From positions 30,262,745 to 30,326,744 of the forward strand of contig OY757939.1 of assembly GCA_963585895.1 (NCBI GenBank): a stretch of DNA of 64,000 nt. Direction: 5' to 3'. Position 1 is the first letter of the stretch, and every line of letters begins with the position of its first letter. Positions 20,222-32,097 of this stretch are shown in pieces. This stretch comes from Sepioteuthis lessoniana. Lineage: Eukaryota; Mollusca; Cephalopoda; Myopsida; Loliginidae. Below the pieces are notes generated by a model. It did not search any database. It saw only the letters and a program-made list of their open reading frames with translations, and was not told the origin of the DNA. The translations under genes were made by a program, and so were the position numbers.

Positions 20222-20990
20222 ATCAGCCCACAATCAGTGCGGGTTGATGGTGTGCCTAGTCACATTAAGGACCTGCAACTGGCGACACGGTTGCCACCAC
20301 CAGTGAGCGACGAGAGCGAATCGGAATCTGAAACCAATGAGCCATCGCTCTGGTTCATGCCAGCCCCATCGGGCAGTGACTCGGATATTAGCAGCCTCCC
20401 AGGGAACACAGTGTTTCTCAACTCTCAGACTGCAGACGAAAGCACAAGCGAAGATGAAACCCACGTTGTTCCCCCCTGAAGAAGCACCTGGCGATGGCGA
20501 TCACCACCTCCCTGCCCTCTCTGTGATCATGAGATCAAGGGGGAGAGTAGCGGAAATCGTGAAAACAGAGAGGGGGGCTTACCTTTTAAGCGACCTCGCG
20601 TGTGCATCGTTCAGACAGGCCGGGAAACAAAGAAATTCAAGATGGCGCCTACAACTTTTTATAACCATCTGATCTCATAAAGTCACGCAAATTATCACTG
20701 CTCGGATGCAAATGAGGTGATCTCCGACTTGATAAAAGCAGGTCGCTTTGAGGAAGGAGCGCGTCGATACGAGGATCATTAGATTCGGTTGTTGTTTCTG
20801 CTAGTGTGACGTGTATGGAGAACAGAAAGGAGTTTCGCTGAACTAACAGAGGCCGCTTTGAAAGTGAATACAAGGATCAATTTTACATAGTCATTTGCAC
20901 CTACTCTTACTACCAAACTGATATTTGCTTTTGATAATTTGGAACTCGTAGACTGAAAATTCAGTTTGCAGTGATATCTTTCTACAGTAC
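20222..20990 (+). pseudogene. 3' end of a gypsy element: integrase C-terminus and LTR-like sequence
   Basis: Opens with QSVRVDGVPSHIKDL, the style of a gypsy integrase C-terminal tail, followed by an acidic serine-rich stretch (SDESESESETNE) to a stop at 20,477. A purine tract AGAGAGGGGGG at ~20,566-20,576 could be the polypurine tract, after which 20,577-20,990 would be LTR. The second LTR and the body of the element are absent. CpG-rich compared with its surroundings. Assignment is by recognition of the short tail only. Confidence 0.4.
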
Positions 20991-20998
20991 AGATCAAA

Positions 20999-21110
20999 GG
21001 TAAGTAGAGCAATCCAGCGAAAGAAGTAGAGCCCTCCCCTACACCTTGGAGTAGCTATTGAAGACTTTGGGCTGCCCTCGAATATGGTCAGCCAACTTAC
21101 TTACACATAT
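20999..21110 (+). repeat. SINE-2 3' part
   Basis: Begins GTAAGTAGAGCAATCCAGCG and runs through CCTACACCTTGGAGTAGC to CAGCCAACTTACTTAC; head lost. Followed by GT/TA microsatellite. Confidence 0.65.
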
Positions 21111-21127
21111 GCATATGTGTGTGTATG

Positions 21128-21176
<49 letters not shown>

Positions 21177-21257
21177 ATGTGTGTGTTTGTGTATGCATGT
21201 GTGTGCATGTCTATATATGTATATATACATGTTTGTATATATATGTGTGTGTGTGTG

Positions 21258-21400
21258 TACACTACCTGTCAAAAATATTTGTTCACCTTCAAAAATTTTC
21301 ATTTCACTTCGTAAAAGTGTTATTTTTAATGAAAGAAGCATCACAATATTTTTATTTATTAGACTAAATACAAGCTATATATAGCTAAAATGGATATTTT
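21258..21400 (+). repeat. Terminal fragment of Tc1 family 2
   Basis: TACACTACCTGTCAAAAATA and the next ~110 bases match the outer end of the decayed Tc1 at 15,540-15,665 in inverted orientation. Only one end is present. Confidence 0.65.
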
Positions 21401-21479
21401 GCATTCAGATCACCCTAGTGTCTCGCTGAATGTTACACTTACACAGTGATAGCTCCTTTGTGGTTGATCTAGCCATTTG

Positions 21480-22287
21480 GAGTCATTCTGGCTGAGACAC
21501 CATGTTTTGTGGTTGACACTCACCACTGGAATGCTTCATCTGCAATCCCACAACTTTGATCAAAGTTGATCCTTGAATGTATCTGCTCCCTGACTCGGCT
21601 CTGTTTAGGGAAGGAGGTTTCCAGCGATTCCCCCGGGAATTGTCAAAGCAGACGGACAGGAAGCAGGAGCCTCCCAATTCCAGTGGCCCTGCTGAAGGAA
21701 GGAACATCCAGGTCTCCTCACCTTTGTTCCAACTCACTGGCTGCTAGGACATCCCTGTCACTAGTGGTGCCCGTCCTGCTAATTGCCTGTTTCTGCTGTC
21801 CTTGCCGCAGCCTCGCTTGCTTGTCATTCGCCTGTTCCTGACATCAGCTCTAGCCTGCCATTTCCCGCTGGTTGAAGACCATTCGACCCAAGTACTCAGG
21901 AGATACTTGATAAACTGTCCTTGTTAGGCCAAAAACCATAAGTGTTTTGTGAAGTACAAGCTTATTTGTTTTCAGCCTTTTGGTTCTAGCTTAACCTTTG
22001 CAGACAGTTCTCATCTCTTGACCTCAAGTCCGATCAGCTTGCAGTTCAGCGACCACACCGACGACCCTGCCAACATCCAGTGACCAAACCAACAACCAGT
22101 ACCAGACCAGTGATAGACCAGGTTCATGTTGATCACCTTTCCAGCACTGACCTGTACATAATCCAGTCAATAAATTTGAGCCCATTTTCTTGTTACTCTT
22201 ACCTTTGTGTCTTCATTGTCTTAGCTTTTCACATTAATTCACGTTTATAAACCAAGTAGAATCATCATCCTTATCGGCCCTGCTACA
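21480..22287 (+). repeat. Candidate solo LTR
   Basis: GC-richer, high-complexity, non-coding block ending ...CCTGCTACA just before a CA run, with AATAAA at 22,169-22,174 and a T-rich stretch after it, as in R-U5. The left edge and target duplication were not found, so this could also be other non-coding transposon sequence. Confidence 0.35.
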
Positions 22288-22410
22288 CACACACACACAC
22301 ACACACAGATGCATATGTTTGTGCACATGTTCATATATATGCACATGCATACACATACAAATTTAGAAAATTTTAAAATAAAATTGTAGTTGAGATATAT
22401 TCTCTATTAC

Positions 22411-22495
22411 CTGTTTATAGATCTTCTGTTGCCTGTATGAACGATAGAGAGCTTGTGCCTGGACAATTCCATGTTTGGTTTTTCTGAATTGGGTT
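22411..22495 (-). CDS. Internal exon of a host gene with IQ motif
   Basis: 85-base minus-strand block with acceptor ...TTTTTATAG and donor GTAATAG. Read with one base completing the previous codon, it gives 28 open codons, TQFRKTKHGIVQAQALYRSY and a short tail QQKIYKQ; a second frame closes with TAA. AQALYRSYRQQKIY fits the IQ calmodulin-binding consensus (Q2, R6, S for G7, Y14). It ends in phase 0, matching the 12.6-kb exon. IQ plus a following charged helix recalls unconventional myosins, but other IQ proteins fit equally. It needs a 5' neighbour ending with two extra bases, which the 32.1-kb exon does not supply. Confidence 0.65.
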
Positions 22496-23014
22496 CTATA
22501 AAAATAACATGAAAAAAATTACAATCAAGAATTAATATTCAGCATTGTTGTATAATTCCCTTTTCCTCTTGAAAAAAAGAAAGCAAAAGCAAGTCATTTC
22601 TTTCCCATCAAAGAATCAGGACGGAATAAAATCAACAGCATAAAATAATATTAATACTTAATCTTTAGTTTTATAAGAATTCAATCTCTTTGAAAAAAAA
22701 AAAAAAAAAAAAAAAAATTAAAGAAAATAATACTTTTTGTTTGTTGCAATTTTTTCTGAAGAGAAAATAATAAGATAATTCACCAGTTTATTAAATATAT
22801 AAGAATCAGCCTTTTCTCTCCCAAAGTCTGTTAATATTCACTTAAAGATAAGTCCAAAGATTTAATCTTAATACAAAAATGATAAGAATAGTAATATTCA
22901 ATTTGATTCCTCCCAAAATATATGAATGTAAGTAAGATGACATAAAATAAAAACATGATGAATTTATAATGTTATAAAATTTTAAAATACATATCCACAA
23001 AATTTAAAATTAAA
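22496..23014. other. AT-rich intron-like DNA
   Basis: Only an A-run at 22,694-22,717 and AT-rich sequence. Confidence 0.4.
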
Positions 23015-23332
23015 ATGATTGATTGATTGATTGATTGATTTTAAAAGTATACCAACTGATCTAGAGGTTAGGGAATTGCATTCATATTTACATTTTTTGT
23101 TAATTTTTTTTGCACATGATCCTATCAAGTATGAATAATTTTAAAATAGATCTTATTTGACCTATTCTAACAGGATTCTAACAGGTATTACCACTCCAGG
23201 TCAGAGTGGACCTGGGAGTAATGGCAATGGAAGGAAGCTTCACACTCCCCAAAGCTCCAGAACCATTTTGGTAGGGGTTCTTACCCGTTAGCAGAGGATA
23301 TGTTTAGCTTATTCTAAACCCTGCCAACAAGG
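23015..23332 (-). repeat. Rep-A copy
   Basis: Begins (plus-strand view) with a (TTGA)n run, the copy's simple tail, and contains GGTATTACCACTCCAGGTCA, GTGGACCTGGGAGTAATGGC and CTTACC...GCAGAGGA. Confidence 0.65.
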
Positions 23333-23954
23333 CAGAAACTATAATAAGAAAGAATGCACCATATACAAAAAAAAAATAACATTGAAATAAGATTAAAATT
23401 AATATTCAAATGCTGCAATGTTGAAACTGTATACAAAGGTTTTTGTAGTGTATTAATAACGTATTCTCAATATCTAAGAAAGAGGAATTTCCTTGTTGTA
23501 AGAACACTAAGCTCAAAACAAACGTCTTGTGTGACCATAAAATCATAAAATCTTTTGAAGTCTACAGAGACACCAGATTGTGTGACTTTATAAATTTATG
23601 TGCATATAAAGTCACATAGTGTTTTGGAAGAGAATTAGTTAAGACTTTTGGGGTTAAACTTTCTTGACATATTTCAATTATAAAGTAATATTGTTAGATA
23701 TATTTCTATGTTTTCTATAGTAAATTGTAAATCTCTCTGCAGTGATGTTCAACCAAGAGTAATTTATTACAGTTCAATGATATTACTCTATACCTATAGA
23801 AGTTTATACTGAAATTGAAAGATCATTTTAATATTTCATTGTTTAGAGGAAACTGTACAGTCTAAAAGATAAAATGTTAATTTTTGGTATTACAATTTGA
23901 CTTATTAAATAAATTTCATACAACAACAATAAAGATAAGGATAGTCCAAAAAGT
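23333..23954. other. Intron-like DNA with a 12-bp-stem hairpin
   Basis: TGTGACTTTATA (23,581-23,592), 12-base loop, TATAAAGTCACA (23,605-23,616). Otherwise nothing recognised. Confidence 0.45.
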
Positions 23955-24440
23955 GGCTGGTTGGTTGGTTTTATAGCCATTGAATAACCAAACCTTGGTT
24001 GGGTTATTCAATGTTCAAACATTTAATAATAATAAAAATCTTTTGTATATGATCATAGCTGCAAGTATTCCAATCTAATACTATTGATTTATAGGCAATA
24101 ATGATATCAAGTAATCATTCCTATTCATCATTAATAAAAAAATCATTTGTTTCCACACTGTATTCTCACGTAATACTAATAATTTTCAGTTATCTGGTTT
24201 CAAGTATTCCTATCCAACACTAATGATTTTCACACAATTACATGGTTCCAAGTGTTTCAAGCAATTATACGAATATACGAATACAAATAATTTGCACACA
24301 GTTTTATGGTTTTAAATATTATTTTCTAATACAAATAATTTTCAAATAGATATATCTAAATCATAGATGGGACTTGAACAGGTACACAGGGTCAAAATAG
24401 ACCAGAGTAACAGCAATGATAAAGTTTTATATGAGAGAGA
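23955..24440 (-). repeat. Rep-A copy
   Basis: GGTTGGTTGGTTTTATAGCC tail side, then TTCAAGTATTCC units, then a degraded GGGACTTGAACAGG / GAGTAACAGCAATGA block. Confidence 0.6.
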
Positions 24441-24523
24441 GAGCTCATCTTCCTACAATTAGAAATAAGATTTGAATGTGTTGTTTGAACTACATAGAAT
24501 TGTATATTGCACCACTAAATATA

Positions 24524-26152
24524 TAGTGTATCACAAAAGTGAGTACACCCCTCACATTTCTGCAGATATTTAAGTATATCTCTTCATGGGACAACACTGA
24601 CAAAATGACACTTTGACACAATGAAAAGTAGTCTGTGTGCAACTTATATAACAGAGTTAATTCATTTTCCCCTCAAAATAACTCAAAATATAACCATTAA
24701 AAGCTAAACCCCTGCCAACAAAAGTGAGTACACCCCTAAGAAACTACACCCCTAAATGTCCAAATTGAGTACTGCTTTTCATTTTCCCTCCAAAATATCA
24801 TGTGATTCATTAGTGTTACTAGGCCCATGTGTGCATAGGGAGCAGGTGTGTTCAAATTTGTAGTGCAGCTCTCACACTCTCTCATACTGGTCACTGAAAG
24901 TTCCAACATGGCACCACATGGCAAAGAACTCTCTGAGGATCTTAAAAGATGTATTGTTACACTACAGGAAGATGGCCAAGACTGCAAGAAGATTGCCAAC
25001 ACCCTGAAACTGAGCTGCAGCACAGTGGCTAAGATCATCCGGCGTTTTAAAAGAGCGGGATCCACTCAGAACAGGCCTTGGGTAGGTCATCCAAAGAAGC
25101 TGAGTGCACGTGCTGAGCATCACATCCAAATGCTTTCTTTAAAAGATCAGCATAGGAGTGCTGTCAGCATTGTTGCAGAGATTAAAGAGGTTGGGGGTCA
25201 GCCTGTTAGTGCCGCACTATACATGAAATTGGTGTGCATGGCTGTCACTCCAGGAGGAAGCCTCTTCTGAAGAGGATACACAAGAAAACCCGCAAACAGT
25301 TTGCTGAAGACATGTCAACAAAACACATGGATTACTGAAACCATGTCCTATGGTCTGATGAGAAGAAGATTAATTTGTTTGGTTCTGATGGCTTCAAGCA
25401 TGTGTGGTGGCGACCAGGTGAGGAGTACAAAGATAAGTGTGTCATGCCTACAGTCAGGCATGGTGGTGGGAATGTCATGGTCTGGGGCTGCATGAGTGCT
25501 GTAGGTGTTGGAGAGTTACATTTCATTGAGGGAAACATGAATTCCAACATGTACTGTGAAATACTGCAGCAGAGCATGATCCCCTCCATCCAAAAACTGG
25601 GTTGCAGGGCAGTGTTCCAGCATGACAATGACCCCAAACACACCTCCAAGATGACCACTGCTTTACTGAAGAGGTTGAGGTGATGGACTGGCCAAGCATC
25701 TCTAGACTTGAACCCAATAGAACATCTTTGGGGGATCCTCAAGCGGAAGGTGGAGGTGCACAAAGTCTCAAATATCCACCAGCTCTGCAACGTCGTCATG
25801 GAGGAGTGGAAGAGCATTCCAGTGGCTACCTGTGAAGCTCTGGTGAACTCCATGCCCAGGAGAGTAAAACCAGTTCTGGATAATGATAGTAGCCACAGAA
25901 AATATTGACAGTTGACATGGTGTATGTTAATATTGACAACTTTTCCTAAGGGGTGTACTCACTTTTGTTGGCAAGGGTTTAGCTTTTAATGGTTATATTT
26001 TGAGGGAAAAATGAATTAACTCTGTTATATATGCTGCACACAGACTACTTTCCATTGTATCAAAGTGTCATTTTGTCAGTGTTGTCCCATGAAGAGATAT
26101 ACTTAAATATCTGCAGAAATGTGAGGGGTGTACTCACTTTTGTGAGACACTG
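24524..26152 (+). mobile_element. Tc1 transposon with long IR/DR termini (family 1)
   Basis: 1,629 bases flanked by TA (24,522-24,523 and 26,153-26,154). Each inverted repeat is about 210-230 bases and carries AAAAGTGAGTACACCCCT twice, near its outer and inner edge, the IR/DR plan of Sleeping Beauty-like Tc1 elements. The two arms differ by a ~10-base indel and few substitutions. Encodes a broken transposase. Confidence 0.9.
24908..25908 (+). pseudogene. Tc1 transposase, disrupted
   Basis: Cut-and-paste DNA transposase of the DD34E type. ATG at 24,908 begins MAPHGKELSEDLKR, with paired helix-turn-helix DNA-binding region to about residue 110. The frame breaks near 25,210 (small deletion), giving a stop at 25,268. 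The continuation lies in another frame: TGA at 25,336 just before NHVLWSDE (first catalytic D), [12 protein letters not shown] near 25,617 (second D), then TGA at 25,681 and a local frame slip, and LDLNPIEHLWGI near 25,707 (E). It ends at 25,905-25,908. All three catalytic residues survive but cannot be made in one protein. It looks, from memory, unusually close to fish and frog Tc1 transposases. Confidence 0.85.
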
Positions 26153-26159
26153 TATATAT

Positions 26160-26430
26160 ATATATATATAAAAGTAAGTAAAGTTGGCAACCATAGTTGA
26201 GGGCAACCCGAAGGCTCCCTTCTAAATAACTACTACATCCAGGTGTAGGGGAAGGCACTACTCCTTTCCTTGGATTGCTCCACTTTACCCTTGATCCATA
26301 CCTTATAGGGCTGAGTGTTAAGCAAGGAGGTATCAAACACCATTTTTTGAGTGTTTGGTATGATTCAACCAGAGATCAAAGCCCAGTCTCCTAGGTCATT
26401 GGTGAACACTCTACTCACTAGGCCAATGGA
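26160..26430 (-). repeat. SINE-2 copy
   Basis: Minus strand: CCATTGGCCTAGTGAGTAGA (A-box side), then the body to GGTTGCCAACTTTACTTAC next to (TA)n. Confidence 0.75.
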
Positions 26431-26465
26431 CTAGTATTAGAAATATTAGGAGTCCTTATTAAATT

Positions 26466-26580
26466 TGCTTATGGTAACTGCTGTTGCTAAATGATCAGCC
26501 ATCTCAGAATTGAACAGATTTACCATTGCTTAACTCCATTCATTTGATAGGAACCAGTGTTTCCAACATGACTCTAAGTC
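26466..26580 (-). repeat. 5S rRNA-derived SINE, diverged
   Basis: Minus strand: GAGTTAAGCAATGGTAAATC, TTCAATTCTGAGATGGCTGA, AACAGCAGTTACC: 5S order with more decay than the other copies. Confidence 0.55.
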
Positions 26581-26639
26581 ACACACACACATATGGTATT
26601 GCCCATAAATTAGTACATGCTAAACATTTATTTTTATAA

Positions 26640-28500
26640 AATGTTAATCTTATTCAAAGACACCAGGAATTTTTTCAAACTCTCTGTGTCTCTCTTTCTG
26701 TTTCTCCCTCTCTCTCTATATATATATAAGTTATGTATATATTTCTGAATGTAGAGTTGTGTAATAAATGATACCTAATAATATCAATTTTGATTGGATA
26801 ATAATGTCCCACAAGAAATAATAAAGTCCAAGTATTTTTGGTTAAGAAGAAAATTAACTTTTATAAAAAATATTGGAATCATTTATTTCACAAGCAACAT
26901 TAAATTGGTGATTATTTTACTTTATTTTTATATATATCAATAAAATAGTGATGTATTAATTTATTGTATATAGGAACACAGACTATCTCCCACCTCTCTC
27001 TCTCTCTCTACACACATGCATGCAGACACACACATATGCACAGCTATATTCTACGAGGAAGTGAATATTGAAATACAGAGACAGGATAGACCCTTGTAAT
27101 TGGTTGGATTTTTTTAAAAACTAGATAGACATATTTTATTAGTCAAGTGTGAAATAAATAGAATCAGGCAACTGAAACAGTCAATAGTCATCCTTGATTT
27201 CCTATTTGCACGAAACTATCAAAATGATGTGTTTTATTTATTTATTTTTTCTGAAAGATTGCAGTTTAAATTTATTGTAATGACAATGCAATTAGATATG
27301 TTCATTCAATAAGTTCTATTTGGCTTCAGAAGATAGAAATATTTTAATTTTTCTCCTGTTTTAGATTAAAAAAAGACTATTTGAAGACAAACATGAAGAT
27401 AATCTTTGCTTAGAGTACCTATAATTGATCATGTCTAACAGGCCATTTTATTTGTAATGAGTTTGGTTCTCACTGAGTGGTACATTGTCACAGCCTTGTC
27501 TCAGTCTAAGTTAAAACTATGCTAGATTACGTGTTACAGATTAGTTTTTCAGTTCAAATATTTCTGAAGATCTTTACGAAAGATTAATTTGATTAAATAT
27601 TATTAGCTATCATATTTGTTGTCACAGAAGACCCCCACCTCAAATTTACATTCAATAGTAAAATATTATTATTGAGTTAGACTAGATACAAATCTATTCT
27701 ATGGTGTAGCTAACCAGATGCCTTATCTTTTAATATACAGGATATTCCATAAATAAGTATACTCTTAAATACATTTAAATTTAATATTTCATTATTAATG
27801 ACTTAGCCAAGGTACACGATGTACTGGTAGTTTATGGGATCAGGGTAGACATTATTTTACCAGATACCTCAACTATGTATCTAAGAAAGAAGAGATATTT
27901 TGAACCATTTCTTTTAAAAAGTGCATTATATGCCATAACTATAACAATGATAATCAATATATTAAAGTCATATGAAATCATTGTATTTCATAAGATCAAA
28001 AGCGTAATCCTCCCTCGTTTTTTATATCGTCTCACTTAAGTGACACTTTTGCAGGGCTCCATAGAAGAAATATCGTTTCACATTAATTTGTTTTCTTTTT
28101 CTTAAGCACATCCTTACAAGGTTAAGCAAGGAAAATGAATAAAGCTTTTTTTAAAAAAGGCATTTGTACCAACAAATAGACAAACTGTAAAAAAAAAGTA
28201 AACAAAATCTAATTCTCTACCTTAAAAAAAATGTAAAAATAATTCAGTTGCAACTTCATTGAGTCCAATAAATAAAATAATAGGGTGGTGCATGACAATG
28301 GAACAACAAAAAAAGTCATCAGAAATTTGAGGAAAAATGTCTTTTAAAAGAAAGCTCATCTTTTATTGCTTTAAATAACAAAAATTTTGTTAAAATCTGA
28401 TAAATAGCAGCTCTTAGAAGGAGTTAAAAAAAAAAAAAAAAAATTGTGCATTTAACAAGTGCATGCTTTTATGCATACCTTACAAACACATACACACACA
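26640..28500. other. AT-rich intron-like DNA
   Basis: Short microsatellites near 26,710 and 27,000. No exon, ORF or repeat family recognised. Confidence 0.4.
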
Positions 28501-28507
28501 TATATAT

Positions 28508-28765
28508 ATACATATAAAGTTGGTGACCTTAGTTGAGGGTGACCTGAAGGCTCCCTTTTCAATAGCTACCGCACTAAGGTGTAGGGGAGGGTGCAACTCC
28601 ATTCCTTGGATTGCTCCACTTTACCCTTGATCCTTACCTTATAATGCAGAGTGTTAAGCAAGGCAACATAAGTATAATTTTTTTAGTCTTTGGTTTGACT
28701 TGACCTGGAATTGAACCCCAGTCTCTTAGACCATTGGCAAACACTCTACTCATTCGCCCAATGAA
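28508..28765 (-). repeat. SINE-2 copy
   Basis: Minus strand: GGCGAATGAGTAGAGTGTTT, GGGGTTCAATTCCAGGTC, CTACACCTTAGTGCGGTAGC. Its 3' end abuts (TA)n. Confidence 0.75.
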
Positions 28766-28883
28766 AAATGGTTAAAATTTCTTGAGGGTTTTATATTCAA
28801 ATTTATAATATGTAAAGTTGAAATATCTGATAAGATAAAATTTCTCCAGATGCTATTTCACTGATTATAACCCTTACAGAGGG

Positions 28884-29146
28884 TGCCCGTGGTGTAATAG
28901 TTATCGTTGTAGGAAATGGACACAGCGACACGAGTTCAAATCCTGGACAAGACAGATTGCATTTTACATAGCACTAATACCCTTGGGAAAGGTATGAATC
29001 CAATTATTCTCCCTCCAGCTATGGGTAAATAGTAGTGAGGCAACTAGTCTAGGAGAAGGAATACTCTGAATTCAAACCTGTTAAACTCCGCTTAAAAATT
29101 GACCTTGTGTCATATCCTACCCGAGCAAAGGGGTTGGGTAAATATG
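28884..29146 (+). repeat. SINE-1, full length, 17-bp TSD
   Basis: TGCCCGTGGTGTAATAG head, ACACGAGTTCAAATCCTGG B box, ACCCTTGGGAAAGGTATGAA core, GGGGTTGGGTAAATATG end. ATAACCCTTACAGAGGG flanks both sides (28,867-28,883; 29,147-29,163). Confidence 0.85.
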
Positions 29147-29217
29147 ATAACCCTTACAGAGGGTTAAGACCTGCCCTCAAAAAAGGTGCGTCTTTGGTAT
29201 GGCACTAAACTCTACGA

Positions 29218-29227
<10 letters not shown>

Positions 29228-29268
<41 letters not shown>

Positions 29269-29302
29269 GAATTTATTTTGCTTTTTCAAGTTTTTCAGAG
29301 GG

Positions 29303-29347
<45 letters not shown>
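29228..29347. repeat. (TA)n/(GT)n microsatellites
   Basis: GT then TA at 29,218-29,263, TA again at 29,310-29,347. Confidence 0.9.
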
Positions 29348-29353
<6 letters not shown>

Positions 29354-29359
29354 ATCCAC

Positions 29360-29610
29360 AGACAGATCTGTTTCGTTCTATCAGAACGCATCAGTGTGGC
29401 TAGACATACTAGCTTCCCGTAGCTGGGATCGAAACCCGGTTGACTCAAACACCAATCCAAGCTTCTACCCCTCATATATATGTAAATCAGAAGAAATTCC
29501 CAATGAGACTTAAACTCATGTCCTTTTTTACTTCTGCAACTGTGGTCTTTGTCCCAGCTGTTTTATTCAATTGCTAAGCTACAAAAGCCTGGTATCACCA
29601 AAACCCAAAT
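29360..29610 (-). repeat. Two tRNA-like SINE remnants
   Basis: 29,360-29,478: minus strand TTGGATTGGTGTTTGAGTCA and GGGTTTCGATCCCAGCTAC (B box). 29,490-29,610: minus strand TTTTGTAGCTTAGCAATTGA and ATGAGTTTAAGTCTCATTGG, resembling the unit at 32,590. Confidence 0.45.
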
Positions 29611-31540
29611 AACATCTAAAAACCATGCAATATTCTCATCTTTGATGGAACTCAGATTTTTTTATGTTGTCCCAGGAAGGAATGCTTTCTTCAGAGCACA
29701 CCACTAAACCAATCTTGTGTCACATACCTCCATTTTGATGGTTTGATTAAATAATCACGACAGACATCAAAAGACACAGTGGGAAACAGCAGTTAACATT
29801 CATCCATGCATATATTCAGTATGTATCGACGTAGCAGTTTGCTGCCACACACAAAACATATTCACTCGTGAACAGGTCACAAAGCAGAAAAAACAATCAA
29901 TATCTCTCCAAGATAGTAACTCCATAATATTGCAAAATGTTTTTGTCAAAGGAAAGTCGTGTATGTGAACGCTTACAAACAAGACTTTCCTTTTGCAAAG
30001 ACATTTCCTTTGCCAGTTTTGTTATTATTGCAGAGCAATTGTTTTCAACTTTTATTTAAGTTATGGGGACCGTGTTGTTCGCACGCCCTTTCTATTTCTC
30101 CCTTCGCCCGTGTCCTTATCTCTATTACTTATTAAGTAATTAAGCGACCGAATTTAGCCCACTGTCTCTTTTAGGCAGAATAAATTCTACGACTATAGCC
30201 CCCCCTCCTTTTTTCCCCATGGGTAATAGACATAGGGACAGGAAATGGTAATTTTTATGCTAATATCCCTCCCGACTTATTAACATTTTTTTCCGAAATC
30301 CCTGCTCATATTTCCCCACCCTACCATCATTAGTTCTTTTTTTTATCGCGTACAAAAACGTTTTTACATGCACGTCTAATCAAAAATGTGGAGAATTTTT
30401 TTTTTTTTTTTTTTTTTTGGTAGTCGAGTCAGTTAAAGCCTGACAGTGTTTTAGATTAGACTGTCTAAGACAATCTAATCTAAAACAAGCCAGACCCACC
30501 CACCATAAAAAGCCGTCAATGACATTTATCTGCAACTAATGAAAAGACATATTGTTAAAAACAGGAAGTATTTGATACATTGACACAGATAAATAATCTG
30601 AAGAGAAGCCCGTAAAAATTGTTCAGTTTTCTCGGAAATTTAAGCAAATACTCAGGTGAAACATTTCGTTTTTTTTTTTAATTTTATTTTCACAAAATTT
30701 ATATCAACATTTTCTCTCATCTTTTTTTATTATGATAAAAGAATTCATCGATAAAATTAATATTCATACAAATTTGGAGAATCATTCATTTATTTATTTT
30801 ACTGACTTCGAAAAAATTATAAGCCATCATAATTGTTTTTTTAACGTTATTCTATTTTAAAAACGTATAAAGGAATTTCCAATCTTTTTCTTTAGTTTTA
30901 CTAAAAATATAATAATGGCCAAAGAAAACGACAAAACCCTTTTTAAATCAAAATTCGGTTGTAATGAAAATTATAAACTGTTTTGAATTATTCAGACATT
31001 TAAACATGGAAAAGTTTTACCTTATTAGATCCTCGAAGAATAAGAAAAATATTATTTATGTATTTCTTTTTAGTAGGACTAATTTACTCAAATTAAAAAT
31101 GTCTTTTTGCAAAAAATGAAAATTTCAATTTAAGCTTAGATAACTGGTCATTTTTATTAACGTTTTGAGTTATATTAAAGTATATTTTAATGTATTATGA
31201 AATTTTAAATGATGTTTTCTTTTATGGAAGTAGATTTAGTTTAAATCTGATAATTTACATTTAAAATGATTCCGAATTTCTTGATATTTTAATGAGTAAT
31301 AAGGAATCATGTAAAATAAATAAATATGGTATAGGAAGTTTTTTAAAACTAACTTTTCATAAATAAAATTTATTAAATTACATGGCCCGACTTTAAAGAT
31401 CAAGGAGAAAGAAATCAATCTAGATTGCTATTGGGGTGATAGTTATTTTGTGTATCATGAAGTGTGTGATTTTTTGAAAAACAGTTGGGAATTTGTTGAA
31501 AAGTTTTTATAAGGTATTACTGGAAATGGAGGCGCTTGTA
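29611..31540. other. Intron-like DNA with a near-perfect 41-nt palindrome
   Basis: Palindrome at 30,447-30,487 (TGTTTTAGATTAGA arms). A GC-richer stretch near 30,060-30,200 has no ORF. Otherwise AT-rich. Confidence 0.4.
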
Positions 31541-31815
31541 CTGAATTGGTCACCGTGGTAGGAAGTGGACATGGTGACTCGGGTTCAAATCTTAGATGAC
31601 ACTGTTTACATTTTACATATCGTTTAAACCCTTGGGAAAAATATAAATCCACTTGTTCTCCCTACAAATATAGGTAAATAGTAGGACAGACTAGGCTCTT
31701 TGTTTCGGTATGGCAACCAGTCTAGGAGAAGGAAAGCTCTGAATTCAAACCTGTTAAAATCCGCTTAAAAATTTACCTTGAGTTGCTTCATACTCGTACG
31801 GAGTGGTTAGGTATA
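31541..31815 (+). repeat. SINE-1, diverged
   Basis: CACCGTGGTAGGAAGTGG head remnant, CGGGTTCAAATC B box, CCCTTGGGAAAAATATAAAT core, GAAAGCTCTGAATTCAAACC. 3' end modified. Confidence 0.7.
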
Positions 31816-32097
31816 TAAATAGATAGATGGAAATCTTTTTTATAGCGTGGAATAGAAACGGGAGCAGCTCTAAAATTAGTGAAGCACTTTCAGCACTGAT
31901 AAAAGAAAGATTCAAATTTAAACCATCAAAATATTACAAATAAAAACCTTTAAAGGCAAAGGAAAGTCTTATCTGATGGCATAGGGCTTTTGAAAGAATG
32001 TATTTGTGACTTTCTTCAAGTTTTGTTCTAATATTACGATCTTGTTTCACATATCATAAATAAGGCAAGAGTTAAAATATTTTTCTGTTGTACTTAC

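Noticed and set aside
27850-27900. A 13-base microexon with decent splice sites on the minus strand.
   Set aside because: Wrong length for the required phase and contains a stop in one frame.
28884-28955. A functional tRNA gene (good A and B boxes).
   Set aside because: No complete cloverleaf or acceptor stem, and the body, tail and target duplication are those of a SINE.
29940-30010. Minus-strand exon ending at a GTAAGC donor.
   Set aside because: No acceptor before a stop codon.
31025-31055. An 11-base microexon that would repair the phase between the 32.1- and 22.4-kb exons.
   Set aside because: The acceptor is weak (TTCGAG) and such matches are expected by chance.
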